Shown: positions 49,673 through 61,680, numbered from the stretch's first letter. The stretch: DNA of 64,000 bases from Thamnaconus septentrionalis (GCA_009823395.1 CM020505.1:3724129-3788128), one strand, 5' to 3'. Made by a program: numbers and translations. The notes: a model not told the origin generated them from the letters alone.

Positions 49673-50261
49673 GTATGTCACCGTGTGTGATTTGACCCTG
49701 TTTATTACACTTTGGCTCATCAAATATTGAAGGTCCCTTTGCAAAACTGCTTACAACCCACTTTCACAAGTGTGCCACACCAAGCCATGGACTTTCTCTT
49801 CTCCTCTGTTGTCATTCAACTGAAATGTAGTAACTGAAAATGTTTTGTAATTTACTCCTTCAGCATTAAAAATGCATTTTAATACATAGAAATGTCCTTT
49901 TCGATGCATTATGATGTTTTTTCCCCCTCCAGAATGGTTTTCCTAAATCAGGCATGTGCATAATTGAAGAATTGGGATTAAACATGTTAGTGATGTCACT
50001 GACTTCCAATCATTTACTCTCTTCATGGTAACATTCCCACAAACCTTTGGACATTGAAAAAAATGTAAATTTTTTTTTAGGCTAATAAAAAAAACAAGCA
50101 AACAAAAAAAGATCTTTTAATCTGAGATGATATTTGTTTTTGGATGTGAAAAATCTCCTGCAGGTGCTGCTGTGGTTCCTACCGACACACTGAAAGCCAC
50201 ACCTGTTCACCAGGCATTCCCAAGCACTGAAACCCGTGTTCTGCTGTCTTCCGTCCCGCAG

Positions 50262-50394
50262 GGTGAAACCAAGGTGCTGAAGATCAAGAACCTCAGACCC
50301 AAAGACTTTTCCGACTACACGTGCCAGGTGTCCGTTCGCAACGTGTGCAACATCGAAGACAAGTCTGTCACCTTCAGGCTCACAAATGCCACAT
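50262..50394 (+). CDS. mdga1: mdga1 exon: second half of Ig domain 2
   Basis: This 133-bp exon lies between GTCCCGCAG and GTATGT, entering in phase 0 and leaving in phase 1. It encodes GETKVLKIKNLRPKDFSDY through TFRLTNAT (44 residues). It holds the F-strand cysteine in YTCQVS (C192), which pairs with C135, an extra cysteine in RNVCN (C200), and an N-glycosylation site at TNAT (N213). GETKVLK-KNLRP and VSVRNVC are hallmark MDGA sequences. The last base T joins CG of the next exon to make serine. Three GCATG motifs lie 31-72 bases after the donor. The exon is not a multiple of three, but skipping both Ig2 exons together (330 bp) would keep the frame. Confidence 0.95.
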
Positions 50395-50424
50395 GTATGT
50401 CTCTTCTCCTCACTCAGCGCGAAC

Positions 50425-50466
50425 GCATGACTGCTTGAAATGCCTCTCCGTGTGCACGCATGCATG
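50425..50466 (+). promoter_or_regulatory. Cluster of three GCATG (RBFOX-type) motifs after an exon donor
   Basis: GCATG occurs at 50425-50429, 50458-50462 and 50462-50466, the last as TGCATG at 50461-50466. RBFOX proteins bind (U)GCAUG, and sites downstream of an exon usually favour its inclusion in neurons. The motifs are seen directly; the role is inferred. Confidence 0.4.
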
Positions 50467-52884
50467 GCAACTTTCTTGCTTTGACCTTTAATACCTCCCT
50501 CTTTTGTGCCGTCCTATCTACCCCTCCTCCTCAGGCTCTTTGTGAACAAGCTTAAGGGTCTTTCTCTCCCTCCCTCTTTTTAAATAACTCCACCGCTGTG
50601 AAAGAAATATCAGTCTTCTCTCATCCTTTTCTTCTGCCACTCTCTTTCGGACTTTTTCCCGCTGCCCTTTTAGCTTTCCACTCAAACGCTCTCATCCTCG
50701 CTTCCCTCTCGGTCGAGTCTCGCCGCACCCTATTGTCCCGCTGTCTTCTTTCCCTTTTCGGCCCGAGATTTCATGTCAGCAGCAATCTAGCCGTCGCACT
50801 CGGTTATCTCTGATTCACTCTGCATCGTCCGTCCATGTCTCTCTCTCCCAGTAATGTAAATGCTTTGAGGAGCATCTTGTTAAGAAAAAAAAAGAACGAC
50901 AACATGAAAAATATGGACCAAAGACGAGCGTAGGATGTTCATAACGTTGCATCTGCTCTCTTTTCTTCAGTCATGCCTCATTTTCCAAAAAGTCAGATAA
51001 CCCAAGAACATTTTAAAACATTTAAAACACATCAGACACATTCTTTTTTAAATCTGTCAGTGGAGTGATGGACTAGTAATGCAACAAGTTTATTGCTTTG
51101 AAAGAGATTAAGAGCTGCAGACTACTTTTTCTGTTGTTTTTCCCTCTTTGACAGTGTGCGCTGAAGCCGTGGCTCTGACTGCTGGATGTCATGCCGGATG
51201 GTGCTTAAACGAGGTTTTAGTTTCAGAAACATTGTCTCTTTCTAGGATTAATATTCCCTCTGCCTACTGCTTCGACATACTGTGGCTTACACATTTTATT
51301 GCCCAAAGGGAGCAATGAAATGTTCATATCTCTCAGACAGATGTGACGGTGCTGTACTGCCAGCAGCGTGTTTGCAACAGGAGCCCTCAAAGGTGGAAAC
51401 AAATGCCGCAGCTGTGTTACTTTTTAACTCCAAACGTTGAGTTTGTTCATCATTCTGCTTTACTGAACAGGAAAGTTGCTCAACACGTAAGCGGTCGACA
51501 AGCCTCTGAGACTTAAAGTGTTGACTGCTCTGCCCCGCCGCCCCCCCGCCAGTTTCCTTTAACATTGCCAGCAAGGTTCAGTGCACTAGCACAAGCGTGC
51601 ACACAGTACGATGCCGCCGGAAGCTGTGTGCACGTTGCTGTAATAGAGGAAAGAAAAAGCAGCAGCAACTGCAGGTAGTCTGCATTGACCCAAAACCGAT
51701 TATGTGAATTTGTCAATGTGCTGTTATTTTGTATGAAAAGGCTGTCAAAACATCATCATCCGCTAATAGACTTGTCTTGCCAAGTTTTATTTTGTGATGG
51801 CCAAATTCACCCACCTCCCACCCCGGCGGCTCACTTAAATGCCGATCAGAAGGAGCCGTTATATAAAGGCAGCAAAAGAGCAATGAGGCCTCTTTCAGAT
51901 AAGACATAGACCTCCGACTTGAGCTGAAATGTGGCGGAGACGAAAATAAAAGAAACCCTTCAGAGGCCAAGATGAAATTAAGACGAGAGGTGCTGCGGCT
52001 TGTGATGCCGTGAAAACAGGCCACAGGAAACAGGTGGCTGGAGGCAGATAGTGAAGGGCACGGAAATGAAGTCCTGCGGCTGAATCATCGCATGAAATAA
52101 CAGGGACGGCTTGATGAAATGACCCGGAAATCAGAGAAATGCTGCTGACTCAACTAGAGGCTGTCTGCCATGCTTTTAGTTCAGAAAAAACCCAAACAAA
52201 CACATTAGGCCAGGGATGATAAATGATGCAGATGATAATAACCAGTTGAAAAAAATGAAGTGTTCCTCTGGATTGTAACCTGTCACAGATATATAATCCA
52301 CAGGCGTTGTTATGGATCACAGAGTGCGTTACCTGGTCATATCTTGGGCCTGGTAATGAAGCAGAAGAGGTGTTTTAATCCTCTGTACCGTTTCTCCTTA
52401 ACATGCAAGACTGGTTGCTGCTCTGTAAACATTGAGGCAGCGCTCGGGGGACACAGGTGTGTTTGAAGTCTGCAAAGTTGTCTAAATGTACAGCGTAGCT
52501 TTGCCTACAGGACTGAACGCTGCTGCCCCTCAATATTCATGAAGACACTTTGGAGGAAATGAAAGTGTGAGTGTGGATCAAAAGCAGCAGCACTCTTGAC
52601 TCCACCAGGTTGCAAAAGTTACATTAAAATATTGATTTTCTTTTTCTGCATTATTAAGATTAAGATTATTTGAGTTGCGCTGAAAAAAAAAGGTAAAAAA
52701 CAACAAGATAGCACTTTAATTTCATTCGCGTTCTAAAAGGTTTGCAAGTTGGCATGGTAATGGCATAGCATAGCATATTTTAAAAATCAGTAACTGTGTG
52801 TGATTCTAAATTTTCTGCACTGTTTGCCAAAGGACAACAGTTTTCATATCTGCCGCATTCTCACGCTCACACACACAATAATCA

Positions 52885-52886
<2 letters not shown>

Positions 52887-52938
<52 letters not shown>
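52887..52938. repeat. (AT)26 microsatellite
   Basis: 52 bp of pure AT, followed by a short GT/TA mixed tail. Being self-complementary, it can extrude as a cruciform. Confidence 0.95.
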
Positions 52939-52946
<8 letters not shown>

Positions 52947-53486
52947 ATATATACATAAGTCAAAACTAAAGGGATAGACAAATTAAATCAGCAATGTATG
53001 AAATGTATAAAATTTGTATGACTCTTCCAAAAATACAAGCTAGGATTTTTTCTTTTTTTAAAAAAACCTTTTTAGTACTTCTCTATTAAGTGTATTTTGC
53101 TATTCCCAACTGAGCTGTCTTTTGTTATCATGTTGTTAGTCATTGCTTAGATTAAATCCATTCAACTAGGTCACGCTAAACGTCACTAATGCACCATTCT
53201 AGGACATGAGGATTGATTGATTTTTATATCATAATCCCAACCTGGGATTTGGTATAAGCACGGGGCCACCGGCAGTGAACACTGACTGCGGATGGCACCC
53301 AAATCCTCTTTGCCTGCCTCTTACGAACAGGGTTTATAATGGGGCAGTGTTGGCAAAAGGCTTCGATTCATGGAGGGACGGAGAACCACAAGAGATTATT
53401 TTCCACTGGCATTGTACTAAAAGTAAGTAACCAAATTAGTACAAACAGTTGGATTTTTCATCAAACACAGCTTTGATAAAAACGAC

Positions 53487-53508
53487 ATATACTGTATATA
53501 CAGTATAT
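53487..53508. repeat. Perfect 22-bp palindrome
   Basis: ATATACTGTAT is followed directly by its reverse complement ATACAGTATAT with no spacer. AT-rich palindromes of this ACTGTATATACAGT type are frequent in fish DNA; no function is shown. Confidence 0.8.
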
Positions 53509-54152
53509 AATTATGGATTTTAACCAATTACTTAGAACTTCCATTATAAACTGCCTTTTACAACTCAAGTTTAAATAATGAAGTTTGGTGAGTATAAGAT
53601 GTGTCTGAAAAAAAGTACAAATACATTACAAAAGGGAAAAAACCTTTCTTTTGTATTTTTGTTGTATTCCTGTACAAAAATACAAAAGGGTAAAAAAAAA
53701 AAAAAAAAGAGTTCAACCTCAAGCTTGGAGCTGCTGTTGCTGTCCCTGGTGCTGAAATCCTATTTTTTCCTGATATTTTCCCACCATTGTCAGATCCCGT
53801 CCAATCAGGAGATCACGCTACGCTGCAGGCAAACCTGCTTTTCAGGTTGCTTTGATTTTTCGTTTTACAGGCGGCGTCACTCGAAGAAGGAGACCTCACT
53901 CTGCAATTGACTTTTCCCTTCTGAAAGCGTGCTGCCTTTAATTTACAATTGATGACCCTTGCTATTTCTGCACACTTAGACTCACTCTCAGAGAATTTGA
54001 ATAATTTATACCCATGAGTGCCTGCAAGACAAATAAATTCAGCTATAAAACCTTTTGCTCTCTGCCTGTTCATAAAGTTCAAGTCTTGTGATGTATTTAG
54101 TCTTTAAGCTGACAATTGTTGGCACCTGAAAGTGCATAATTGAGCAGGTCCG

Positions 54153-54559
54153 CATTTGCTTTCATTCATTCATTCATTCATTCATTTTCTATACCCGCTT
54201 ATTCCTGGTCAGGGTCACGGGGGTCTGCTGGAGCCTATCCCAGCTGTCTTAGGGCGAAGGCAGGGTACACCCTGGACAAGTCGCCAGTTCATCGCAGGGC
54301 CACATAGAGACAGACAACCATTCACACTCACATGCACACCTACGGACAATTTAGAGTGTTCAATTGACCTCACATGCATGTTTTTGGACTGTGGGAGGAA
54401 GCCGGAGAACCCGGAGAGAACCCACGCAGACACGGGGAGAACATGCAAACTCCACACAGAAAGGTCACAGGTCCGGGCCCCGGAATCGAACCCTCGACCT
54501 TCTTGCTGTGAGGCGGCAGCGCTAACCACTGCGCCACCGTGTCGCCCATTTGCTTTCAT
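54153..54559. repeat. 13-bp target-site duplication flanking the SINE
   Basis: CATTTGCTTTCAT occurs at 54153-54165 and again at 54547-54559, one copy on each side of the SINE. A perfect 13-bp duplication is what LINE-driven target-primed insertion leaves behind. Confidence 0.85.
54166..54546 (-). mobile_element. tRNA-derived SINE with L2-like tail
   Basis: On the minus strand the head reads GGCGACACGGTGGCGCAGTGG. An A-box-like TGGCGCAGTGG (complement at 54526-54536) and a B box GGTTCGATTCC (complement at 54482-54492) follow at tRNA-like spacing, so an RNA polymerase III promoter may survive. The body contains the widely shared phrase GTGGAGTTTGCATGTTCTCC. The 3' part resembles an L2 LINE tail (GGATAGGCTCCAGCAG, then AATAAGCGGGTATAGAAAATG) and ends in AATG repeats. 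The element is flanked by a perfect 13-bp target duplication. The copy looks near full length and fairly recent. The exact family name is uncertain. Confidence 0.8.
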
Positions 54560-56463
54560 CTTGTCGTGATATTTTTCCCGCCACAGTAATTGCTTGCGGG
54601 TCCTTAACTGATGGCTAATGTGCCCATATGTGCATCCAGATAGAGAAACCGCTGTGTAAACACCTATGAACATGCTGCAGATGAAAATAAACATCACTTT
54701 GCATGTAAACAGGAAATGCACACACAAGCACAAACAGGTTTGCACTGACATCCATTCATTACTCATCCTTTTTTACAGCCTAACCCTCACCTACTTAACA
54801 ATATGCCCAACCCTGCAGTGTATTTCATATAAACTCAATTCAGTTACTTTACTTTGCCGCTAAACATTCAATGAGAAAGTATTGAGTGATTGAAGGACCG
54901 ACTAAAAATATTCACGTCATGTCCTCACAAAACTGGCTGAAAAAATGTCACACCGTCCTCACAATGTCAGTTTACAAGCACACACACACAGACACACAAT
55001 TTTCTTCCCATCCTTTTCCGTTCTTTTGTGCAGCCTGACTAAACCTAAACTAAACGAACCTAAATTCTTAGCCAAAACCTTAACTGGGCTCTTGCCCTGA
55101 AACTTACACTGTCAGAGAACGATTTGGTGAAAAATGGTTGATAGGAAATGTCTTTTTTTGGTCTTTGTTACAATCAAAGCTTTATTTTTTTTAACTTTCT
55201 TTTAGGTTTAGATGAACATCCTCACTAAGTTAATTTCTGATTGAATGCATAGAACACCATTGGGCCAGAGTGCCACATCAACCACAGTGCATTGACTGAA
55301 TGTAATTGTAAACAAGGGAGAAAAAAAAAAACTCTGAGGATCCTTTTCGCTCTCTTTGTGACTGTGATTGAAGGAATGCGCTGCAAAAAAAAAAAAAAAG
55401 AGAGGAGCGAGGAAAAGGGAAGATAAAGACACAGATAGCGAAGATAGAGAGGTGACGGAGAGAATAGGAGGCGAGGGAGTGACAGTGTGTGACTGGAGGA
55501 GAGAGGTATTTGTTACCTTGTTGTAAACTGCCGCGCTGCACATAAATCCCATTACTTTGGGAAGAGCTCAGACTGATCCCAGCTCCACCGTCACCCACGC
55601 ATCCCCAGGAAATTGAAGCTATAATTCTTAAAGCCTCAGTCCCTTCCTTCTTGCTCCACAAATAGTGTTGTCTCTTACTCATATGTGTTTTTTTCCCTCT
55701 GTGATTTTCTATTAACTTTACACTCATCCTTTCCCAGACCCTGGGGTCACACGTGTCAGTCTTAAGTTTGTTCTTATTTGCTGTATAGGACTGGTTTTTA
55801 TGAGGGTCACTACATTCGAGGCATTACTGTCCATTAATTCCAAATAGTATGCATGCACACACGGAAATTTGAACAAATTAAAGTAGATATTGCATTGCAT
55901 CGAAATAAATTGACATTCACTTTAACAGGAAGTAGTGGTTTTGACTAAAATGTCCAGATACATGTTTTGTGGATTCTTGATACAGAAAAAAAATAAAAAT
56001 AAAATAAATACAAATTATGTGTATATATATACATATATGTACACACACAACTGCGTGTTTTAAAACAAACAAAAAACAATTGTTGGCCCATTTGGGAGAA
56101 CATCTTCCACTACCTCCCACTGGCTGACGTTTGCTCAGCTGTTTAACACTAATTCTATTATCCTCTTCATTTCTCAGCGTCACTACAAGTCATTTGTGGC
56201 CTTGTTTTTAACCAACAGGAAATGTTTTCAAAAATAGCCAAAACCAAAAGAAAGTTTATAAATGTCAGGACTTAACGGCTCCGTGGTCATCTGGGCCACT
56301 GGTTTTGCTTTGATAGAAGCGGACAGAGCTGATTGCAGATTTTTACCACAGAGAAATTCCTTGTCACTTTTGTTGCCGGCACTCGTGAGGTTGTGTGAAC
56401 AGAAATGCCAGTGTTAAGCAGGTGTGCATGTACTTGCGTTGTCCTGAATCTGTCACGGTCTGA

Positions 56464-56465
<2 letters not shown>

Positions 56466-56502
<37 letters not shown>
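56466..56502. repeat. (TG)18 microsatellite
   Basis: A pure TG array in the Ig2-Ig3 intron. Confidence 0.95.
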
Positions 56503-56503
<1 letters not shown>

Positions 56504-57728
56504 TCAGTGATCTTATTGTTAGATAGGTGTGGTCGCAAACTATTTTGTCGAGCCTGGATGCTCCTCTTTCATTTCATTACCGAGTGCAGTCTGGTAAAAA
56601 AAAAAAAAAAGCGGGTGGGGGCGGGGGATGAGATGAGAGGATGGACTGCATAAAGTCTATTTGATGAATGAATTGCTTCCTGTACTCTGCGGGGTCAGAC
56701 ACTCACAGAGGATTGGGTCTGTCGTGTTCTCTGGGGTCCATCCAAACGAACCCGTCGAGAGAAAAGCTTTGAAATGTTCAGATTCAAAACCTCACATTCC
56801 GTCTTGCCGCATCATTTCATATTGGAATTGATGCACAACAGCTTTCAGAATAAAGTGAACCTGAACATTTTCTAGTGGCGTGGTGAATAATGCATAACGC
56901 GGTCATTCAGTAATTTCGATCGTTGTTTGATATTTTATCAATGCAAACGTTAGTGTCCCGTGAAATGACTCACAGTCGTGATTCACGCCAGATGCTCAGT
57001 GTAACAACACTTTTGATTTAATTGAATTGTCCCCCTGCACAGATTCACTTTGGTAATAGTAAAATAACTGATCGTTAATCATTGATGTGATGGTCCAATA
57101 TTGATAATGGACTTGCAATTATCAGACTAACACTCTGTGGACGATCCCGTGCCGTTCACATTCTGTTTACGATGACTGCTATGACAAAGCACACACATTT
57201 CTTTAGTCTCTCTCTCCAAACCTCATTATCATGTTTTTTTTTTCATTACAGGAATTGTCCTCTCAGGTTTTCTTGCCATAAAAGGGCAGCGTATCTGTGA
57301 GAGAACTGTGTGCTACTTTTCTGCTTGTGTAATTTATTCCCTATCAGGATTCAAGATATTTGGATATTGCCTTCAGAATTGGGAGAGACCTTTGAGTCAT
57401 TAAATACAAGTCCTGTCAATATAAATGAAATGCCATTGCAAGAATACACCGTCACTGGCCATTGCACAGTCTTACACATCATTTTAAGAAGCACGTATTT
57501 TCACTGCATATTTTAATTGACAATGCATCAATTGAGCCAGGTCAATAACATATTTATTCATTTATTTTTTTTAGTGCATGAACATGTACAAAGAGGTAAT
57601 GGAGCATACTCTGTCCTGAACTCAGATTAGAGACAGTGACCCGGCTCCAAAAGTGAACTATGGCTTGACTTTTTTCTTCTTTTTTTTTTTTGCCCCAGGG
57701 TATTTTTTTGTACTGGTGAGATGGTGAT

Positions 57729-57757
57729 GGGGGTGGAGGTGGGGGTGAGGGTGGGGG
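57729..57757 (+). other. Putative G-quadruplex on the transcribed-sense strand
   Basis: Four G runs (5, 5, 3 and 5 long) are separated by TGGAGGT, TGA and T. They meet the usual G-quadruplex pattern and would be present in the pre-mRNA. Confidence 0.5.
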
Positions 57758-59105
57758 TGAGATCACAGGAAAAAAAATTTTGTAGCCACTCCAGGGACGG
57801 TGACAGGTGACACCTTGGCCACAAGCTCATTTCTCTTAATGTCGCCTTTCTGTCCGCCCATTCATGCCCTGTGGCAAGATATGCTATCAGCCATTATAAG
57901 ATGTTGCTCACAGGATTGCTGCCATGAGGTGGAGCTTCTTTTTTTAATACTTCTTTAATGCTCAGCTTGTAAGGGCAACCACTTCATTTAAGGCTGCAAC
58001 CTAAATGGAGGTCATGCTCCCTCAGGAGATACTTTACAGTATTTTAAACTGCTGGGCTTTGTTGTTTTGTTTTGTTTTTTTGTTTTTGTTTTTTAAAAAA
58101 AGAGCTTTAAAACATCACACATAATTTACTGAAAATGTAATGGCTTGCCCGTCCCACCCTTAAACCACTTTTCAGAGAAATAACTCAGGTAGAATCCCTT
58201 TCTTCTTTGCAGAAACACAGTTGCCAATGATGCAACATCACTGAGTTTATAAGAAACATTGAGAATTAAAACTTGCCGTCAAAATAATTCACAATTGTGA
58301 TTTACCTTCCACATATCAGGCCAAAGAGTCTTACAAAATATGATTGCCAATGTCTCTGACAATTTGTGATTGAGTTGTTGCAATATAACTCTGCGTGAGT
58401 AAAGGTCAAAAAAGAGAATCTCTTTCCAGAGCCACTTTTATTTTGGGTAGAACAAAAACCTGATTCTCTACTAGGATGGTCTGCTCCTAATTTAAATACA
58501 ATACAAAAAAACCTCAATAACATTTTAAGAAACAATCTACCCTGAAGCCCACATATGTGGCATCTCCCCAACAGTTGGAGCTTTATGTAATTATGATCAT
58601 TTAAGTCTTTGATCAATCGAAAAAAAAAAAACTGTCAGTGTGAAAATCACAAGCATTTCACTCTGCGTTATTGTAACTTATTGTGAACCAGCTCAGGTCG
58701 ACACAACTGAAACTTTGGAGATTTTTTTGCAATGACCAATTTATTTGCTGCGTAACCGTTCTGAAATATTTTCGAGGAGTTGATTTATGATCAAGGAGTC
58801 CTCAGGGCTAAGCTAAGCACTAAATTTGCCCAGTAGAGATGATCTCAGAAAGAGTGCTTCTATTTCCCACTGAAGAGCAAAAACTGTACCAGATTTATTT
58901 TGGGATGTCAGCGGGGCAGTTGATACACTTTTGTTTCCATTACTGAGCCAATACAACTTGTTGCTGACAGATTTGACATCTTAACAGTCATTGCTGTGGA
59001 TATTCACTGTGTTTGATGTCTGTGTTGCTCGTGGAGATTCTCAAGGGTTGGAAAACTCAGCATGACCCAATCGGATAAAGATGTGTTTTTGTCTCTCCCC
59101 TCCAG

Positions 59106-59375
59106 CGCCTCCCATGATCCGGCTGTCGGTGAACGACACAGTGGTGGTGGATCCTGGGCAGGATTTGCAGATGTCCTGTGACATCACCGCGGGATTCCCG
59201 GCTCCCACTGTCACCTGGGTGCGTTACCCTGGACCCCTCCCCCTCAGTGCCCTGGTCCGAGGGCCAACGCTGATCCTGCGGGCCGTCACTCCGGCTGATG
59301 CCGGATTCTACAACTGCACAGCGGTCAACAACGTGGGCAACCCGGCTCGCAAGAACGTCAACGTCATTGTCAGGA
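59106..59375 (+). CDS. mdga1: mdga1 exon: Ig domain 3
   Basis: This 270-bp exon lies between CCCCTCCAG and GTAAGT and is phase 1 at both ends, so the whole Ig3 domain sits on one symmetric exon. It encodes PPMIRLSVNDTVVVDPGQD through RKNVNVIVR (89 full codons). The Ig signature is complete: C240 in MSCDI, W253 in VTWVR, and C286 in FYNCTAVNN. N-glycosylation sites are NDT (N225) and NCT (N285). The GFYNCTA-NNVGNPA-K block and the PGPLPL-AL turn match MDGA1. Skipping this exon would delete Ig3 without a frameshift. In the family, Ig3 lies just after the neuroligin-binding pair in the extended ectodomain. Confidence 0.95.
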
Positions 59376-61350
59376 GTAAGTGGCAGTCTGTTTTTGTGTG
59401 TGTGGATCACTTTTAACTGATCATTTTAAGCAACAGTACAACACTAAAGAGCATTGAGTGAAATTGTCCACACAGCTACTGGACAATTTAAGAATCATTT
59501 CAAAATGACTCAATAGTAGAATGCTGTTAATTGCGACTAGCAGTTCCAGAAAAAACTCAACAGTGGCATTCTAGTAAAATGCAAAGAAGTGCTTTCATGT
59601 TTTTCACTGTAGTGTCAGGAGGGATTGCTAACTGGGACTGGTTGTGCTGCCACACGATGCAGTGACCTGCTCGCAGCCCTCCGCTCGGTTTGTCTTTTCT
59701 GTTTAGCTGAAACTGCTTCATGCCTGTGTGAATTCAGTGTGGACGAGCTGCTTCCTGTCGGAGTCCAGCGTGCTCTCACTGGAGCACGACGACAGCTAAT
59801 TGGCTGCGGCCGAACACAAGGGTTACGGCGTTTTCCAAGGACACGTGTGGCTATTGCAATTGCAAATTTTCAAATTTTTGCACAATTGTGCAAAGAGTTG
59901 CGTTCTGTTTTACACCAAATTCCCTCCCGCCTGTCACATGTAACCAGCATTAGTTGAGCTCTCGTGAGCGCGGTCAAAAAAAAAATCAGATTTCACTCTT
60001 TTTGCCCATAACCTGGCTTGTTAACACACGAGCCCTCCAGATATATTTTTTCTTCTCTCCCCTCCAGCTATTTTTAGCCCCTTTAATCTTTTTTTTTTTT
60101 TCACTCCAATTGCTTGGACTGATGTCGAGGCAATTAGTGACAGTCTCCTCTGTTAGTTAACGCCGGAGAGAGCGTCTGCTGGATGGCTTTCTCCTGTTAG
60201 CTTAATGGGCCTGAACGCGTCTTCGCACCAGCGCAGGTGGCAGAGCGGCGAATCACAAGCACGCGCAAACGTGCACACGCAGCCCGCCTGCTCGTTCAGG
60301 CAGCAGAGGCAGCAGTTTGCAGGTAGGGAGGCAGAGCGCCGGCACGTGCACACCGGCTTACTTATGACAAACGCACACACACACACACGTGTGCACGCAC
60401 ATCATTATCTCTACGTTAACCAGGTGCAGATGCAGTCTTGTGTTGGCCATATGGCCACTGCTTCACTTCCGTGACTCCGCCATGAAAGCGGCTCAAAACA
60501 AGGTTAAATCGGGCCCCTCCTCTCCTCGCAGCCCATCTCCCCCAGTGGGGAACCAGAGGGCTGTTTTGTATTCAGCGTGGAAATCTTTTGGGGAAACGCC
60601 GCCTTTGAAAGTGAAAATTGAATGTGACAGTGTAAGAGTTAGTCTTTGTCCTTGTTTTTATCCCCAGCTCTTTTGCCTCCATTATTTTTATTCGCCGTCT
60701 CCCTCTTTTTGTCTCCCCCCCATCACAATTTCCAAAGTCCTCTCTACGCCTTTTTTCTCTCCTTTTTTTTTTTGCTTCCTCTTTAAATCTCACCCACTCT
60801 GTAACAAATGAACCCCCCACCCCCAATGACACTAATGTGTCAATTTGCTGTTTCTAATGCCAAGTAGTTTCCAGTCTGTTTTTCGGATCTTATTTTTGAA
60901 AAAATTCAAAGTTTTCTGGCATGTCTCTCATATTAAAGCAAATTTCAAAATATCTTCATCTTCAGGTGAAAGATTCGTGGGACACTTCAAAGTCTCACTT
61001 TGTAAATGTGTATCGAATTTTAGTTTTAATCCCAGACTCTGGTGTTCTTCCAAAAAAATCTTCTGTAAATCTCCTGTAGCAAAAACACAAAGTTTTGACG
61101 TTCTGCTAAAACTGATGTTTGGACGTGGACACAGACAAGAAGACAATACCCAGCTGGCGGTGTTGTCACTCACCTGTCAAAGTTATCTGTGCCCAGACAC
61201 ATTATTGTTCGTGAAACAATTAATTAATGTGAGTTTTACATTATATGGAACCTTCAGCAAACCCACTAGGGACTCTATTCACAATGAATTTTGAAAATTT
61301 AACCGTTTTAACCGTTCTCGTGTCTTCCTCTGTTTGCCACCCGAATGTAG
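59376..61350 (+). other. mdga1: mdga1 intron between Ig3 and Ig4 (2.0 kb, phase 1)
   Basis: The donor is GTAAGT and the acceptor is CCGAATGTAG ending at 61350. Several open frames occur but none is homologous to anything I recognise. CpG-bearing sequence with short CA repeats is present near 60.2-60.4 kb. The 150 bp before the acceptor also reads open in places but has no Ig features. Confidence 0.9.
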
Positions 61351-61680
61351 CAATGGCCAATCTGACCTTCCAGATCACACCAGACTCCAACAAGGACAGC
61401 GAGACCATACAAATGGGCAGGGACCTGAAACTGTCGTGCCACGTGGACGCCACCCCACAGGACAAGGTCAACTACACCTGGTACAAAAATGGAGCACCTG
61501 TCTACAACTCGGACAGCCTGATCCTGCTGCGCAGCGACCCAGACATGGCGCCCGGCACCAGCAGCTTGGAAATTGTGGACATGAAGTTCCGAGACGTGGC
61601 CACCTACAGCTGCGTGGCTAATTTCCCAGGAAGCAAAGTGCCAGAGCTTCGAGTAGACGTCAACATATCCCAGAACAGTG
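61351..61680 (+). CDS. mdga1: mdga1 exon: Ig domain 4
   Basis: This 330-bp exon lies between GAATGTAG and GTAGGC and is phase 1 at both ends. It encodes MANLTFQITPDSNKDSETIQ through VDVNISQNS (109 full codons). The Ig signature is C335 in LSCHVD, W349 in YTWYKNG and C393 in YSCVAN. N-glycosylation sites are NLT (N309), NYT (N346) and NIS (N410). TFQITPD, DLKLSCHVDA-PQ-KV and TSSLEI-D match MDGA1 closely; as I recall MDGA2, it has a FWITPD-type start. The symmetric exon could be skipped in frame. The next intron is only 362 bp. Confidence 0.95.

Larger units (their letters stand above)
48601..50261 (+). other. mdga1: mdga1 intron splitting Ig2 (1.66 kb, phase 0)
   Basis: The donor is CAG|GTACAC and the acceptor is GTCCCGCAG ending at 50261. 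It contains CA repeats just after the donor, a GCTA array (48982-48999), and TG arrays at 49317-49350 and 49561-49672. The reading frame stays open for 45 codons upstream of the acceptor. The CTCCTGCAG ending at 50163 could be mistaken for the splice site, but it would put the exon out of frame. Confidence 0.9.
50395..59105 (+). other. mdga1: mdga1 intron between Ig2 and Ig3 (8.7 kb, phase 1)
   Basis: The donor is GTATGT and the acceptor is CTCCCCTCCAG ending at 59105. It contains GCATG motifs near the donor, an (AT)26 array (52887-52938), a 22-bp palindrome (53487-53508), a SINE with target duplication (54166-54546), a TG array (56466-56502), and a G-run cluster (57729-57757). No other gene is evident. 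Confidence 0.9.

Noticed and set aside
54482..54546. Possible tRNA gene on the minus strand
   Set aside because: A and B boxes are present, but no cloverleaf acceptor stem closes, and the sequence continues into a SINE body with a target duplication.
54215..54766. 183-codon minus-strand frame
   Set aside because: It runs through the SINE and its flank; open frames of this kind are a by-product of the repeat.
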